Counted from the stretch's first letter, positions 1 to 12,123 are shown. The stretch is DNA of 64,000 nucleotides from Pseudeuparius sepicola (GCA_963920635.1 OY987298.1:106273309-106337308); one strand, 5' to 3'. Numbers and translations: made by a program. The notes: a model not told the origin generated them from the sequence alone.

Positions 1-2690
1 TCCTGTTGTGGCACCACCAGCCACCTTAACTGATATGGACTTACTGACTGGCAGGCTTCTGTATTTATTATATTTAGTACGTTTATAGTGAGTGGAGCGG
101 TTTTGTTTTACACGATTTTTGTTTGACCCGTATAAAGTTCAAAAAATTTAGTAATTCGAGATGGCACACATAAGAACACTCTATATATTTTCTGTTGGAC
201 CTTTGCACGGCAATACTTTGAGTGGTCCTATTGACTATTTGACGGCATTCCATGGCACACTTGACTTGGCAGATGCCTTTAAAATTACCATTTCGCTCAA
301 CTTTGACACCCTGCAGAATGGAACTCCCTGTATATTTTATATTCAAATTTGGTATTCAAGGGTTTTGGGGTGTTCTGATTAACGTTGTGAAGTCAAATTT
401 TAAATAAAAAAAATCACTAAATTGTTTTCGTGAAAATCGGAGGTATAAAAAAATCGCAGCCAGCCCTGGATTTGCATTTTGAAAATGGCAGAAAGGTCAA
501 AAGAAGCGTTTTTTGAAGGCCCTTCAAACAAAAAAAAAAGTTTAAACGATTATCTCCAAAAAATGAAGATTTTACGGATTTTAAAGTTGGACACCCTGTA
601 TAATGAATACAAAACAAATATCCTGATATCTTTCTGAAAATTGGCATTTAACACATTTTTCTCCGATATTTCCAAAGGCAAACGCAATTTTTCCCAATTT
701 TTAGTTTTAAAAGTCAAGTTTGACAGGCATGGACTATGACGTCAAGACTCTCTTTAGGTGCAATATGCTCCAACTCCAACATATCCCGAAATTATTTTTT
801 CAAATCGTATAATACAAATTTTTCCAATTTGGTGCAAAAATGTATGAATAGCACTGTATATTATTTATTAGAAAATAATGCCTATACAAAAAAGTCATGT
901 CATTCTTTGGTTTAAAATAAAAGTAACACCTGTCACATATTAAAAAAAAAAAACAAAAAAAACACTTTTTAAAAAAACGGACTAAAAAACGTGGGGCGCA
1001 TGCAATAGATAAAAATAACTATTAGTGCATGCGCACTTAAGTCACTAACAATAATTATTGTACCTATTGCGCTGCAAATAATGTTTTCCAATGGCAGCTA
1101 ATTTTCTGCGCCCCTTATTACTACCTATTGCACGCGCCCCATCTTTATGGGTGTATGAGAAATTATATTTTATACTTTTTAGTCCGATTTTCTAATATTT
1201 TATACTTTTTAGTTCGTTTTAAAATCGTGTTATAAAAAAACATTCTCGCGGGGACTGCGGGGCAGCGGGCAGTGGGCCAGATCGGCGCAGGCGGCAGGGC
1301 GGGGGGCGCTCAGACTAAGAGGGCGGGGGGAGGGGGCGGTCGCCCCCCCTCGCCCCCACCTTGCTACGCCACTGCGTACAGGGTTTTACACATAGCATCC
1401 CCTTTTTTTATTCGAATGTAGAAAAAGTTGTAAAAATATAAATTGCAGAACATTTTCTGAGAACAAACTTTTTTATATGGAACACCCTGTAATATTTTGA
1501 TTTTCTATTTCTACGCACTCTTTTGATTCAATATACATGTTATACAGTGACCGGCAGAAAGTTGGACACAAAAATGTAATATTTTTAAACTCTGATTTCG
1601 ATTAATTTAAATTCCTAGCTGCTAATCGAACAAAATTAAAGTTTAGTTGCGCTTGCGGTATTTTGTTTTTTGGTAATACACAGGGTGGTCGAAAAAAAAA
1701 TACAAAAAAAGTTCAATTTCTTTTTTTTACTACGAGGCTGTGATTTTAAATCTGGCATCCACCTTTGATTACAAACAACTTTTGTAAGTAAGTTTTTACC
1801 GTATTTTAAAAAATAAGGGTACTTTACTTTAGAGTATCGTCCTTTGAAATGTGAATGTCGGAACAAAATCAAGATTGATAAATAAAAATAAAATCACTAA
1901 TTAATAAAGTCTATCTCAGAATTGAATTTCAAACAGGAGACAAGTCGTTAGAGTTTGTTCGTGAGATTACATAATTTTAGTTACAGGATGAGGCGCAACA
2001 TAAAGTTCTGCTTGTGTATTATTTATTATGCAACATTTAAATAATATGCTATCAAGTCCGACTATTAACACACACCTGACACCTTTGCCTTTTTGGGATG
2101 AACACATTGACTATTTATAACTGCATTCATACGAAAAAAAAAATAAAGAATATTTTTTTTAAATCATCGTCACACCTGATTTTGCTGATGTTGCCTTCTG
2201 TAACAAGCTGAAACATTATTCGTAGGACAATGATTGCACAAAAATCATATTTTTCCATGTTTTTGGAAACCCGAAGTGTGACAAATATAAAGTCTGCATT
2301 ATAAGGAATTTGTTTTTCTTTGCAGAATTATTTAAAATTCTAATTTGCCAGCAATTTTTGCTTGTGCAATTCGGTATTATTTGTTGAAATAAGGCTTAGG
2401 AAACTTAGTTCGCAAAACTCTTACTTTAGTTAAATTGTTTTCATGATTTTTTCTTTGGACGCCTATCTACTAGGTATTGATCTGTCTCAATAAATCGGAT
2501 TATTTTATTAAATTACAGAAATTAAATAGGTAAACTTTGCATGAAGGTCAAAACAACTTTTAAGCTTCTTTGTAGTTACAGGCTACAACGGCGTGCCCTT
2601 GCGGTAAGTAACTGAAATATACTCTGCATGGAGTCACAGAAATGTTTAGCTAATATTGAGGGTTGACAATATTCAGTCAAAGTAACTTAA
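1..2690. other. Upstream intergenic repeat mosaic
   Basis: No supportable gene. Seen: transposon-like termini reading ACACCCTGTATA near 592, AACACCCTGTAAT near 1483 and CTACGCCACTG near 1365, a GC-rich block at 1235-1370, and long A/T runs. The short open frames here are chance. Confidence 0.55.
992..1142. repeat. Small MITE-like inverted repeat
   Basis: The left end TGGGGCGCATGCAATAG and right end CTATTGCACGCGCCCCA are inverted copies about 150 bp apart, with no coding capacity. A related GTGGGGCGCGTCGGCGC motif occurs at 15538. Confidence 0.55.
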
Positions 2691-2693
2691 GTA

Positions 2694-3461
2694 CAGGGTG
2701 TCCCAGTTAACACTTTACAGTAATTTTTCCAAGGAATTGAATGCCACCTGTCACCAAGAAAAAAAACAGTTGAATTTGAAAAACAAAAATGTATCCCCAA
2801 ATAATAGATTTTTTTTTATTAAGATGGTGATTTTATTGATTTTTTTATTATTATAAATAGTGAAGTGGATAAACAATAACAATCTGCACCGCACGCTTGA
2901 ACATAACATCCGGTTTAGCGGTATTTTTGTTAAAAATATTTTTGTAGTCCTATCTGGGGCAAATATACGTGTCTTTCGCTAAACTGAAAGCGATACTCAA
3001 GTGAGAGGTGCAGATTTTTTATTCATTTTACTAGTCTAATAAAAAAAGTCCAACAAAATATCCATCTGAATTTAAAAAAACAGTTATTTTGCGATAAACA
3101 TTTTGCTTGAAATTCAACTGTTATTTTGGCAGTATTCAATTTCAAATACACAAGTTTAGTGTTCCAACCATCGATTTATCTTAAAAATTACCGAGATAAT
3201 CGCTCGCAACGTCTTAGCTGGAACAAGAAAACGTCATAATACCTATATTCCGTACTCATTATCCACGTGACCAGTCTAATGAAAATATGAAACAAGATCG
3301 CCATCTTTATTAGTTCAAAAACGGTAATTGCTCGATTACTATTTTGTTTGAAATTCAATTGTTTTTTTTTGGTGGCATTCGGTCTCCCTGGAAAAACTGC
3401 ACAAATTTAGTGATTTATCTTAAAAATTACCGAGATAATCGGTCGTAACTGGGTTACCCTG
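2694..3461. repeat. TA-CAGGGTG-ended element with internal duplication
   Basis: It begins TA-CAGGGTGTCCCAGTTAACA and ends with an imperfect inverted copy (AACTGGGTTACCCTG). The right half contains two direct copies of a 185-bp module (about 3027-3213 and 3269-3455), each ending in ATTTATCTTAAAAATTACCGAGATAATCG. The same module recurs beside 18775. Non-coding. Confidence 0.6.
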
Positions 3462-3960
3462 AAGAATAGGCCCCTGTATAATAGGCATATTTTTGACATA
3501 GTCAAGTTGACTAAAAATAACGCAATCATGGATTAGTGGGCTAGAAATCTTGTTATATCATATATAAAAGGCGGCTGAAATTGTAAAACTATATAAAAAT
3601 ATAGGACCCTAAATGTCTTAAAAGTGTTGAGGATCACTGTCTAGAAGATGATGGATGGGAGTTGGATATAAAACGGATGGCCTATGGCCTAACCCTACAG
3701 AGGGCAAAGATACTTTTTAATGCTGACATTTCTGTTACATCGAAAGGCCAAGGCTGGTAAACTAAATGCCAATAAAGCTCTAGTGTGATGTCAAGCCGAA
3801 CACGTTTTTAAAATTCAATTTAAACCAGAACCTTAAAAATATAATTCGTATTTGTACAGTAGTAGGTTAAGGAAATCTCGTGACTGAATGTATTAAGATG
3901 ATAAAAGATGGAACTTTTAGTGGGGTTTGCAGTCAAGTTGGTCTTTAAAGAAAACTATTT

Positions 3961-4011
3961 GTTAATTTCCAAGCTTTCGGAATTGTTTATTCCTTCTTCA
4001 GGACAGTTAAC
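3961..4011 (-). ncRNA. Hammerhead-ribozyme-like motif, intact core
   Basis: On the minus strand: GTTAA arm, CTGAAGA, hairpin GGAAT-AAACA-ATTCC, GAAA, then the palindrome AGCT with cleavage-site UU, and a TTAAC arm closing stem I. The order and core bases match a type I hammerhead with a very short palindromic stem III, as described for Penelope-like elements, which act as dimers. One unpaired base precedes stem II. Activity is inferred only. Confidence 0.55.
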
Positions 4012-4261
4012 GCTAGATTTGTTTTAAAACTATATTATCCATGGCAAATTAATGATGAAAAATCTTCAGATGTGTTTCTTAAAAGACTTAAAATTTTTAA
4101 ATGTCAAAATTTTTTAATAATTAATAATACTTAGATATCTAAAACTGTCTATATATATTAAAAAATATCAATATTTAAAAATTTTGAGTCTTGCAAAAAA
4201 CATGTGAATATTTTTCATCATAAATTTGACATGGATATTATAGTTTTAAAACAAATTTAGC

Positions 4262-4312
4262 GTCAACTGTCCCGAAGAAGAAATAAACAATTCCGAAAGC
4301 TTGGCAATTAAC
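4262..4312 (+). ncRNA. Hammerhead-ribozyme-like motif, mutated core
   Basis: Inverted partner of the motif at 3961-4011, read on the plus strand. The CUGANGA core is changed to CCGAAGA and stem II has lost a G (AGAAAT), so this copy should be inactive while the GAAAGCTT part is kept. Confidence 0.45.
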
Positions 4313-4374
4313 AAATAGTTTTCTTTAAAGACCAACTTGACTGTAAACCCACTAAAAGTTCCATCTTTTATCAT

Positions 4375-5009
4375 ATTACAGTAGTAGGTATCAAATTTTA
4401 TGTTCCGCTGAAAACAGACATTCATTAGGTAGGTACTAGTCCGTTTTGTTTTTAATTGACCAAAGTAAGTTTGCTACCGGCTCTACAAAGAACATAACAT
4501 TGGTAGTAAGAACTCACTATTATTGTCAGAAATTTCTTTGTGGGGTAAACATACCTATCCATTTTTTTTTTCCAATGACAAACCGTCAGAGCTTCTTAAG
4601 TAGTGGTTTTTCCTGGTAACTTGAAAAACTTGTCCTTTAATCGGTTTGTTTTAGTTTCCTGTGGCGAAAAACCCAGCCAAAAAATTAAATGGATAAGTCT
4701 TTGTTTACAAAACTTGTTTTACTGTATTCTTTATTGTCATTCATTAGCTTCTACAATGAGTAAATTAATAGAATAAGAAACGAAACCTCTGCCAGATCCT
4801 ATCATCAACCCGCATTCATAAGCTCCGTACAGTACAGTTACAAGCTTTTTATGATGTCAGATCCAAACAATCAATATGATTATATGATGAATCCAATTAG
4901 GACGTTAAAGGAATGAGAGCGCCAACTTCGGTGCTAAATTTTATTTTAACTTTACGTTCAATACTTTTTTTAATAGAGACCAAACTAGGCCTGAGACAAA
5001 ATATCGATA
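4375..5009. other. AT-rich intergenic sequence with repeat fragment
   Basis: No gene seen. 4610-4720 is a fragment of the foldback family at 37344-37740: it shares GGCGAAAAACCCA and AAATTAAATGGATA. Confidence 0.5.
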
Positions 5010-5468
5010 AAATCGAAAGTATCGATACTATCGATTTTATCGATACTCGATATTCAATTTCGATAAATCGAAATATCGATCTTATCGATATTTTCGATCT
5101 TTTCGATCTTATCGATTTTATCGATCTTTTCGATTTTATCGATCTTTTCGATTTTATCGATCTTTTCGATCTTTTCGATTTTATCGATCTTTCGATTTTA
5201 TCGATATTTTCGATTTTATCGATATTTTCGATTTTATCGATCTTTTCGATTTTATCGATCTTTTCGATTTTTTCGATATTTTCGATGTTTTCGATTTTAT
5301 CGATAAGATCAATTTTATCGATAAGATCGATTTTATCAACATGATCGATAAGATCGATTGTATCGATAAGATCGATTTTATCGATAAGATCGATTTTATC
5401 GATAAGATCGATTTTATCGATTTATCGATTTTATCGATACTTTTTCAGTATCGATTTCCGATACTGAA
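5010..5468. repeat. ATCGAT-rich simple/tandem repeat
   Basis: About 460 bp built from TATCGATTTTATCGATCTTTTCGAT-like units with periods of 9, 15 and 18 bp. Both strands stay open, giving spurious repetitive proteins (SILSIF, DFIDLF), so it should not be called a gene. It is flanked by unique sequence. Confidence 0.9.
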
Positions 5469-5774
5469 ATTCGGAGATCGAACAGCCCTAGACCAAACCA
5501 ATCCTTCAAGTGTAAGAGCATGCAATATGCATTGATTAACGCTTTGTACACTATACTTTGTGCACGACCTTCGTTAATATTTGGAAAAATTGAAATTTAA
5601 AAAATGTTCATGCCTACGTCGCCTTTGCTGCCCTTGACATTACTTTATGCAATAGTCTACAATAGTTGCAAACTCCACTAGTGCCAAGGGCGGCTCGTCC
5701 ATAAGGGTTCGGGGCCTAGAGCCCCTAGTAGAAAATGTGAAAAAATAATTTACTTCCGCGACTAGTATATTCTA
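5469..5774. other. Non-coding sequence
   Basis: No gene. A transposon-like end CCAAGGGCGGCTCGTCC is seen at 5684-5700. Confidence 0.4.
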
Positions 5775-6938
5775 CAGGGTGAGTCAGAATGTATAGTAAG
5801 TACTTCAAAGGGGTGTTCGGCAGGTGGTTTAAGGGGGGTCTTTCATATAAAATTTTTCGATTTGGGCTTTCTTTGCCAAGTTATTCGGGTCAACAGGGTG
5901 ACCCAAAAGTTTTTTTTTATTTATATCTCAATAACGGCGCTACTTAAAAATTTGTAATTTGGAATATGTTATCTACTTACTGGAAGACGCCTTAGGGTAC
6001 ATTATTCATTTACACAGTGCCCTAAAAAAGGGTAATAATTAACAACCCCTATTAATTTTTTTGCTCAAACTTTTTGAGGTTATCTTTTTAGTCTTTCAGG
6101 TCCATCATTTTAGTGCATCTTTTCATTATGCAACAAAGAGGTACCTACTCTTGTTTCATAAGAATCAAATCAACCGTTTAAGTTGAAATTACTTACCAAA
6201 ACGTGCCCCAAAACACCTGCTAACTTCAACATTCGAAACATAAAATTTTTACCTACCGCTTTCAAACGTTACACATCGACTGTACCATTTAAACTGAGAA
6301 AAAAAATCCTATGAACAATGTACCCAAACTTATTAGCTTTCAAAATGGAAAGGATTGAATTTAACAAAATTTGAACACCCTATTTCAAGAAAACCAATGC
6401 TATTTTGACCAATATCCAATTGGTATTTTTTTCCTTATTTTGAATGTTCAGTCGATCTGTAACATTTGAAAGCGGTAGGTAAAAATTTTATGTTTCGATT
6501 GTTGAAGTTAACAGGTGTTTTGGGGCACGTTTTGCCAATTTCAACGCAAACGGTTGATTTTATCGTTATGCAACAAGAGTACACTTTTATTGCAAAATGA
6601 AGATACACTGAAATGATGGACCTGCAAGACCAAAAAGATAACCTCAAAAAAGTTTGAACAAAAAAATTAATAGGGGTTGTGAGTTTTTACCCTTTTTTAG
6701 GGCACTGTGTAAATGAATAAACTACCCTAAGGCTTCCAGTAAGTATATAACACATACCAAATTTCAAATTTTTAAGTAGCCTCGTTATTGAGATATAAAT
6801 AAAAAAAAAACCTGTAAACCCGAATAACTTGGCAAGGAAAGCCCAAATCGAAAAATTTTATATGAAAGGCCCCCCTTAAAACCACCTGCCGAACACCCCT
6901 TTAAAGTATTTACTAGGTATACATTCTGACTCACTCGG
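5775..6938. repeat. 1.16 kb foldback element, TA-flanked
   Basis: Left end TA-CAGGGTGAGTCAGAATG and right end CATTCTGACTCACTCGG-TA are inverted, and the two halves pair over about 550 bp (for example GGTGTTCGGCAGGTGGTTTAAG against its complement near 6880). There is no transposase. A diverged relative is at 25010-26841. Confidence 0.85.
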
Positions 6939-7511
6939 TATACTTCACTTCCTTGTTCCTTCCTAGTTAAATTGCCGCATCGCCCGCGTACTATTTAAAC
7001 GCCCGCAACAGATATTTGAGCCGCGATTCCGTCAGCAAAGAGGCGCAATCGGGCCGAGTCGGCTGCTTCCGCTATACGCGATTGTATAGCATTCGAGAGG
7101 GCTCTCGGTTCTTGAGCTCCAGTTCCAGCCAGTTAAGTGGGTGGCACGCGTCGTCATGTCCTCACAAAACTTCTCTCGGTGACTCGCGTGTTCTACAGTG
7201 TATTTCACTTTAAGTGGCGACAATTCATTATTTTACAGTGGGTCGGCCGATTTTCCACAACTTTTTTTTAAATACACCTAGTAGGTACTCCGACACACGA
7301 TAAACTCACAACGGTATGCCGATTGCCGCTTCAAATTTCGTCCAGTCTGCGCATCTACGTCATGCGGGAATCTTCTTTTGACGCGTCGCGACTTTTAAAT
7401 TTTAAATTCAATCGATTCGCTTATTAGAATCTTGTTTATCTACTGTGTTACTGTTATTAATGTTATTTAATCGTGTTTTTAATAACCAATAATAATAAAA
7501 ACGAGATTAAA
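6939..7511. other. GC-rich upstream segment of THAP pseudogene
   Basis: Contains a GC-rich stretch (6960-7230) unlike its AT-rich surroundings and then AT-rich sequence up to the THAP start. It could be an old promoter/5' UTR or a solo terminal repeat. Open frames on both strands at 7016-7223 show no recognisable family. Confidence 0.35.
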
Positions 7512-7671
7512 ATGCCCGGTTGTGCTGTGGCCACTTGCAAAAACACAAATAAAAAACTAAAGGTTCTGATGTTAAATACTTTAGATTTCCACAAAATGGG
7601 GATTTGTCGAAGCAGTGGGTAAATGTGTGCCGAAGAAATGACAAAATTAATTTAAAAAATGATGAGTAAAA

Positions 7672-8226
7672 TTGATGAAGCGAATTTTAAACGCCGCTCG
7701 TGTGCAGAAGGGTGTGTTCAATTTTCCGTTTGCATGAAAAACCGATGTCTTCGAACGATTTTCAAATGCATGCCAATATATTGTATGTTAAATTTGAACT
7801 ACCAAACGACGATTTACCGATTGGCATGCAGTTCTGTGATGTAGAACATTGTCGAAAGTTAATGCGAAAAGTGCAAAAAATTGCAGCTTTTTTCAGATAT
7901 GAGCAACCTCATGACAAGAACTTACAGAAGTGGATATAGCCTAGTGGGTAAAGGCGTGTGCCTACCAAAAATTCATTTATTTCGTCGTAGGTTCAAATCC
8001 CACGCAATACTTTGCCTTTTTTTTAATTATCAACGAAAATTCAGATTTTGTTTTTTATTTTTATTGTATACTATGATATAATATTATAATAGTAAACAAT
8101 ATAATCTGCATTTTTGTTGATAATAATAATAATCGTTCGGAGATATCGCTTTTTCAAGCAAACAGAAAATTGAATTGCATACCTACCGTTCTGCACGCGA
8201 GCGGCGCTTACAATTCGCTTCTTTGG
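7672..8226. repeat. Inverted repeat inside the THAP intron
   Basis: Left arm 7672-7770 and right arm 8129-8226 are about 80% complementary (both contain GCAAACNGAAAATTGAA and the GAGCGGCG motif). The spacer holds a tRNA-like segment. It is probably a non-autonomous insertion. Confidence 0.65.
7936..8020 (+). repeat. tRNA-derived (SINE-like) segment
   Basis: A-box TAGCCTAGTGGG at 7947-7958 and B-box GGTTCAAATCC at 7990-8000, with a T-arm-like hairpin around the B-box, followed by a run of T that could end Pol III transcription. The acceptor stem does not close, so this is not a normal tRNA gene. Confidence 0.5.
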
Positions 8227-8472
8227 CTTATCCATGGCATTTATATTATAATATATATGATTGGCAAGCATTTGAAAAACGTTTCATCTGACTGGCCGTG
8301 TACCGCCGGTCTATTTATATGTTTTGTTTTTATTTATTTCAGCAAGAATCTGTTCCATACATTTTGAGCAAAGTTGCTTTGAAATTCCTCTTAGACAAAG
8401 ATTGCTGCAATACAATCCGAAAAACAGCCGAAATTTAAAGTGTTATGCTATGCCCACTTTACATGTACCAGG

Positions 8473-10020
8473 TTTTTCATACAAAGCAATAAAAAAGTTT
8501 AAAAGTTTCTTCACTGTATCTCCAAAACAAAAAATATTTTATTACATGTTTTTTCGATAATTGGCCATTATTTGGCCTCTGCTACAATTTCCCAAGTTTA
8601 TGCGTATAGGTTGAGGAACACCCTGTATGTTAATAAAAGGATTTTAACTGCACATTGGTATTATTGTGTATTATTTCAAAATGATTTTGCTTACCTATTT
8701 CCGTTTTAAATATTTTTAAATCTTTTTTGTAGGTATGGCTTTGAATAGAAAGTTGAAAGAAAAACGTAAAAATACCTATCTAATCCAAAATATTTATTAC
8801 ATATTATGTATGTACATATCTATGTAATCCCGTTTTGTACATTATTAATTCCCAGCATCCTACTATTTATCAAAAAAAGGAAACTGAATTACAAATTTCA
8901 TTACTCTGAATTTGAAATCACTTGTTTTTATTGTAATATTTCTTATCATGTTTAATAAAACATGTCACATTTAGATAATCATTCAAAAAAACGTGGAAAT
9001 ATGCAAAAATATTAACCACAAAGAGTATTTCCCATATACTTATTTCGTCCTCAATCAACGCTTGTATTATAGATTCCCACGTGACGTCACACGCTAGTGG
9101 CTTCATGCGCGAGAACATACCGTTGTGAGTGTATCGTGCTCCGACAGCTCTACATCCCGGTATCGTTGGGTGATTTAAACCTTCAGTCAACGCCGGTATG
9201 CTTTATTTTAAGATTCGCCTTTTCCATAGCCTACTACGATAACAAATAAGACCCAAAAAAATGACGAAGCAGGAACCCACAATTCCCAAGTTTCAATATC
9301 GTAACTTATACTGAGCGTTCACAAGTTTATTTTTTTTGTAACAAACAATAATAGCAAACAAGTTAGTAACAAGCATAACTCAAAAATTTAAAAAATATTC
9401 GTTGAAAAATTTAAGTGTGCACAACATACTAACATACTCTTCAATAATGTCTGACAATCAATTGTTTCCACGGCTAGCTAGATTTCAGAAAATGATTAGA
9501 AAAATTCCATGTTTTTTACATATTTGACCCTGTAGATTTTGAATAATAAAAGGTACAGAAAATCTTTTCCTACCAAAGTTGTTGAGAATAATGAAGACTT
9601 TCAATATATAGGGAAAATTTTATGTTTCTGGGAAAATAATATCGATGACGTCACAACGGAAATTTAAAAAAAAACATCAAAAAAGCTAATTTTTGGTCAT
9701 AATTGGACCTTAGTATGTCACATTTAAGAACACCTTTTCGAAATTTTATGTTGAGTTTTCGTGTTCTCGCTGTAGGCCTGGGACGTCGGGTTTCGTTCAC
9801 CATGTAAATAAGTACATTGCTTTATGTTATTAACTTCTTAAAAAACAGGCATTATTGTTTTATGCACCTTTTATATTAATTATGCAACATGCAACAATAC
9901 GTAATTTCTACTAAACATACCTACAAAATAAAAAATGCCGAAAGAACTACCTACCTCGGTACCAAGCTATTTTTTTAATTGACCATATAGTGTGTTTCAT
10001 TTCAACAGGTAGGCCCTCTA
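8473..10020. other. Non-coding repeat-rich sequence
   Basis: No gene found. A CACCCTGTATG-type transposon end is at 8621. Positions 9320-9700 form an inverted relative of 48270-48600 (both share CATCGA around a GACGTCA box, and TTTCTGGGAAAATAATATCGATGACG-like sequence). 9853-9905 is similar to 48978-49020. Confidence 0.5.
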
Positions 10021-10097
10021 TGCATCAACCCTCGAGCCGCCAGTGACTAGTGCGCAATGCAATGAATAAAGAACCCCAGGAAGGAGTCAAAGCTCTA
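10021..10097 (+). repeat. Repeat family X, copy 1, left part
   Basis: Ends AATAAAGAACCCCAGGAAGG...GTCAAAGCTCTA and is nearly identical to 38276-38306. The family continues at 14808, so the Academ-like transposon sits inside this copy. Confidence 0.75.
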
Positions 10098-10484
10098 TAG
10101 GCCAGTCGCCACGTATTATAAAATAGCTGATGGCGGGAGCAATTCCGGACAAGCTGGAAATAATTTTAGTTTTTTTCATTTGACGTTAAAAAGCACGTAT
10201 AAAATTTGCACCCCTTAGTGAGCCCGGATTTGGCTGCCATCTCGAAAAGAGTGGCTAAAAAATTGCTTTTTTTCATTATTTGTCAATAACTCGAATCCTA
10301 TAAACTTTAGAGCAAAGTATGTAGTAACCAAAATTAAAGAAAAGTAAAAACTCTATAAAAAATGTTCTATGTGGTTTTTCCATACCACTACCCGTGTCTA
10401 AGTTATATCGGCTTAAAAAAGTTGAATATATTATAGGCATTTATTATTTTCTCTAACTTTAACTTTAACTAACGAGGGCTTCAG

Positions 10485-11428
10485 AGTGAAGCAGGCTGAT
10501 GAAGATGCTGATACATTGATTATTAACACTGCCATTGAAGAATCAAATCTAAATGAAAAGGTAATTATAGTCGGCGAAGACACCGATTTACTCGTCATTC
10601 TTACTGCCTTAAATGGGTCTCGCTCAAATATTTATTTTCTAAAGCCAGGCAAGGGAAAGTCGCAAAGTAGAACTTATGCACCCCATAATATGAATCTAGA
10701 TGCTTCAGTTATGGACAACATTGTATTTCTACATGCATTTAGTGGCCGCGACACCACATCCGCATTATATAGACAAGTTTTACAGAAAGAAAAGGAATTA
10801 CAGAAAGCTGTACAAACGTTTAAAGACCCAAACGCATCCCCAGAAGATATAGAGAAAGTTCGAGAACAATTTCTTCTTTATCTATATGGATCCAAAAAAT
10901 GCGACTCATTAAATAAATACAGATACCAGTGTTTGGTAAAATCTATACGAAAAGCTTACCAAACCTAGCATCATTACCGCCGACCAAAGACGCAGCTCGC
11001 TTGCACTCCTTCCGTACTTACAATCAGGTACAGCTATGGTATGGCAATGAAAAATCAGCTCTGGATTGCGGATGGAAAAATTCAAAGAATGGGTTGATGC
11101 CTATTGCTATACTTCACAAGATGCAGCTCCCCGAGAATTACTAAAACTTATTTCTTGTAAATGTGCCAAAAGTTGTTATGCATCTTGTAGTTGGCGCAAG
11201 GCAGGTTTGCATTGCTCGGTAATATGTGCACGTTGCCAGGGCAAATCTTGTTCGAATACTTTGGAGGTGGCAGAATTAGACGAAAAAGACTACGAGGATA
11301 ATTTTCCTATCGATAAAAATCAATCAAAAAGATATTCGGCACATTATGAACCAGATCCGGAATATGATACAGATGTTGAATATGTTCAGGATGATATTGA
11401 GGATTATATTGAACAACCGGTAACATAA
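10485..11428 (+). pseudogene. PIN/XPG-like nuclease with C-terminal CXC-type zinc region, truncated and frameshifted
   Basis: Open pieces at 10485-10968, 10929-11144 and 11066-11428 join by two frame changes (near 10955 and 11070). The first piece has acidic motifs DEDADTLI, GEDTDLLV and HAFSGRDTTSAL, typical of the PIN/FEN1-like nuclease fold. The second has LPPTKDAARLHSFRTYNQVQ. The third has a cysteine-rich LISCKCAKSCYASCSWRKAGLHC...C..C block resembling tesmin/CXC domains, and an acidic tail. A splice acceptor (cttcag) precedes 10485, and the N-terminal exons are missing. Its likely role is as accessory nuclease or transposase partner of the element. The family is recognised by pattern only. 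Confidence 0.65.
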
Positions 11429-12123
11429 AAAAAAACGAAAAAACTCTGATGAGCCTTCCACCTCAAAAGAAACTGGTGACATAGTGGATTAGGCCTATTG
11501 GGAGACCACACGCACCGGGTACCTTACCTCAAGACAGCACCCCGAGAGATAATGCGATTAAACTTGATTTTCCACCAGTTGCGCAACAATACAAATTTAA
11601 CCACCTTTCGGTCATAGTGAAAATTTCCTTTGCGTTTCTATGGAAACTTCAAGATGGCCGCAGCAGGTCTAATTTTCATTGGTATGCCAACCAGTAGCAA
11701 ACTAAGTTTGTAGGCCTTATCTCTCGGGGGTGCCGCTCTAGGTGGTGTGGAAACAAGTACAGTTGAAGCGGTCGGGGCAACAAGGGACATAAGCCACATT
11801 TTATTTATTTCCAGAAAAAGGGATAAATAGGTTTTCATCAAATCCTGAAATCGCAAATATTCTATTTGAAAAATAACGTTCGGGTTATTTTGTTGGTTAA
11901 AACAAGTATTTTGTTATAAGATAATTTTGGCTCAAATAAAACATTATATTTACTTAAAAAATATATATTTTGAAAAAACAAGTGGCTTGTGACCTTTATG
12001 TATAAAACTGAAAAAACATTATTGTGCATTCAAAAAGGACACTGTTCTTAATAGAATAGAATAGAAAAACTAAATTAAGAATACACAACCAAATTCAAAG
12101 AAAAACACTTAAAAACTATTTAG

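Larger units (their letters stand above)
3898..4374. repeat. Palindromic Penelope-type terminal element (foldback)
   Basis: Ends ATGATAAAAGATGG and CCATCTTTTATCAT start two inverted arms of about 200 bp separated by an AT-rich loop. Each arm carries a hammerhead-like core (separate entries). Inverted head-to-head terminal repeats fit the arrangement known in Penelope-like retroelements. No coding part is present. Confidence 0.62.
7512..8472 (+). pseudogene. THAP-domain gene fragment, split and broken
   Basis: Exon 1 (7512-7661) encodes MPGCAVATCKNTNKKLK then, after a one-base frame change near 7562, SDVKYFRFPQNGDLSKQW and VCRRNDKINLKN. Exon 2 (8344-8472, acceptor tttcag) gives ARICSIHFEQSCFEIPLRQRL. 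Together these supply the C-X4-C...C-X2-H zinc ligands and the conserved W of a THAP DNA-binding domain. The expected donor after exon 1 reads ATGAGT instead of GTGAGT. The intron contains an inverted-repeat insertion. Nothing recognisable follows, so the rest of the gene or transposase is lost. Confidence 0.75.

Noticed and set aside
4913..5535. Long open frames (143 and 64 codons) with DFIDLF and SILSIF repeats
   Set aside because: They are translations of the ATCGAT simple repeat, open in several frames at once, with no start context or family.
7936..8020. Functional tRNA gene
   Set aside because: A- and B-boxes are present but no closing acceptor stem or normal anticodon arm could be drawn.
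11638..11856. 72-codon minus-strand frame inside the Academ-like element
   Set aside because: No motif, and it lies in the spacer between the two convergent genes.
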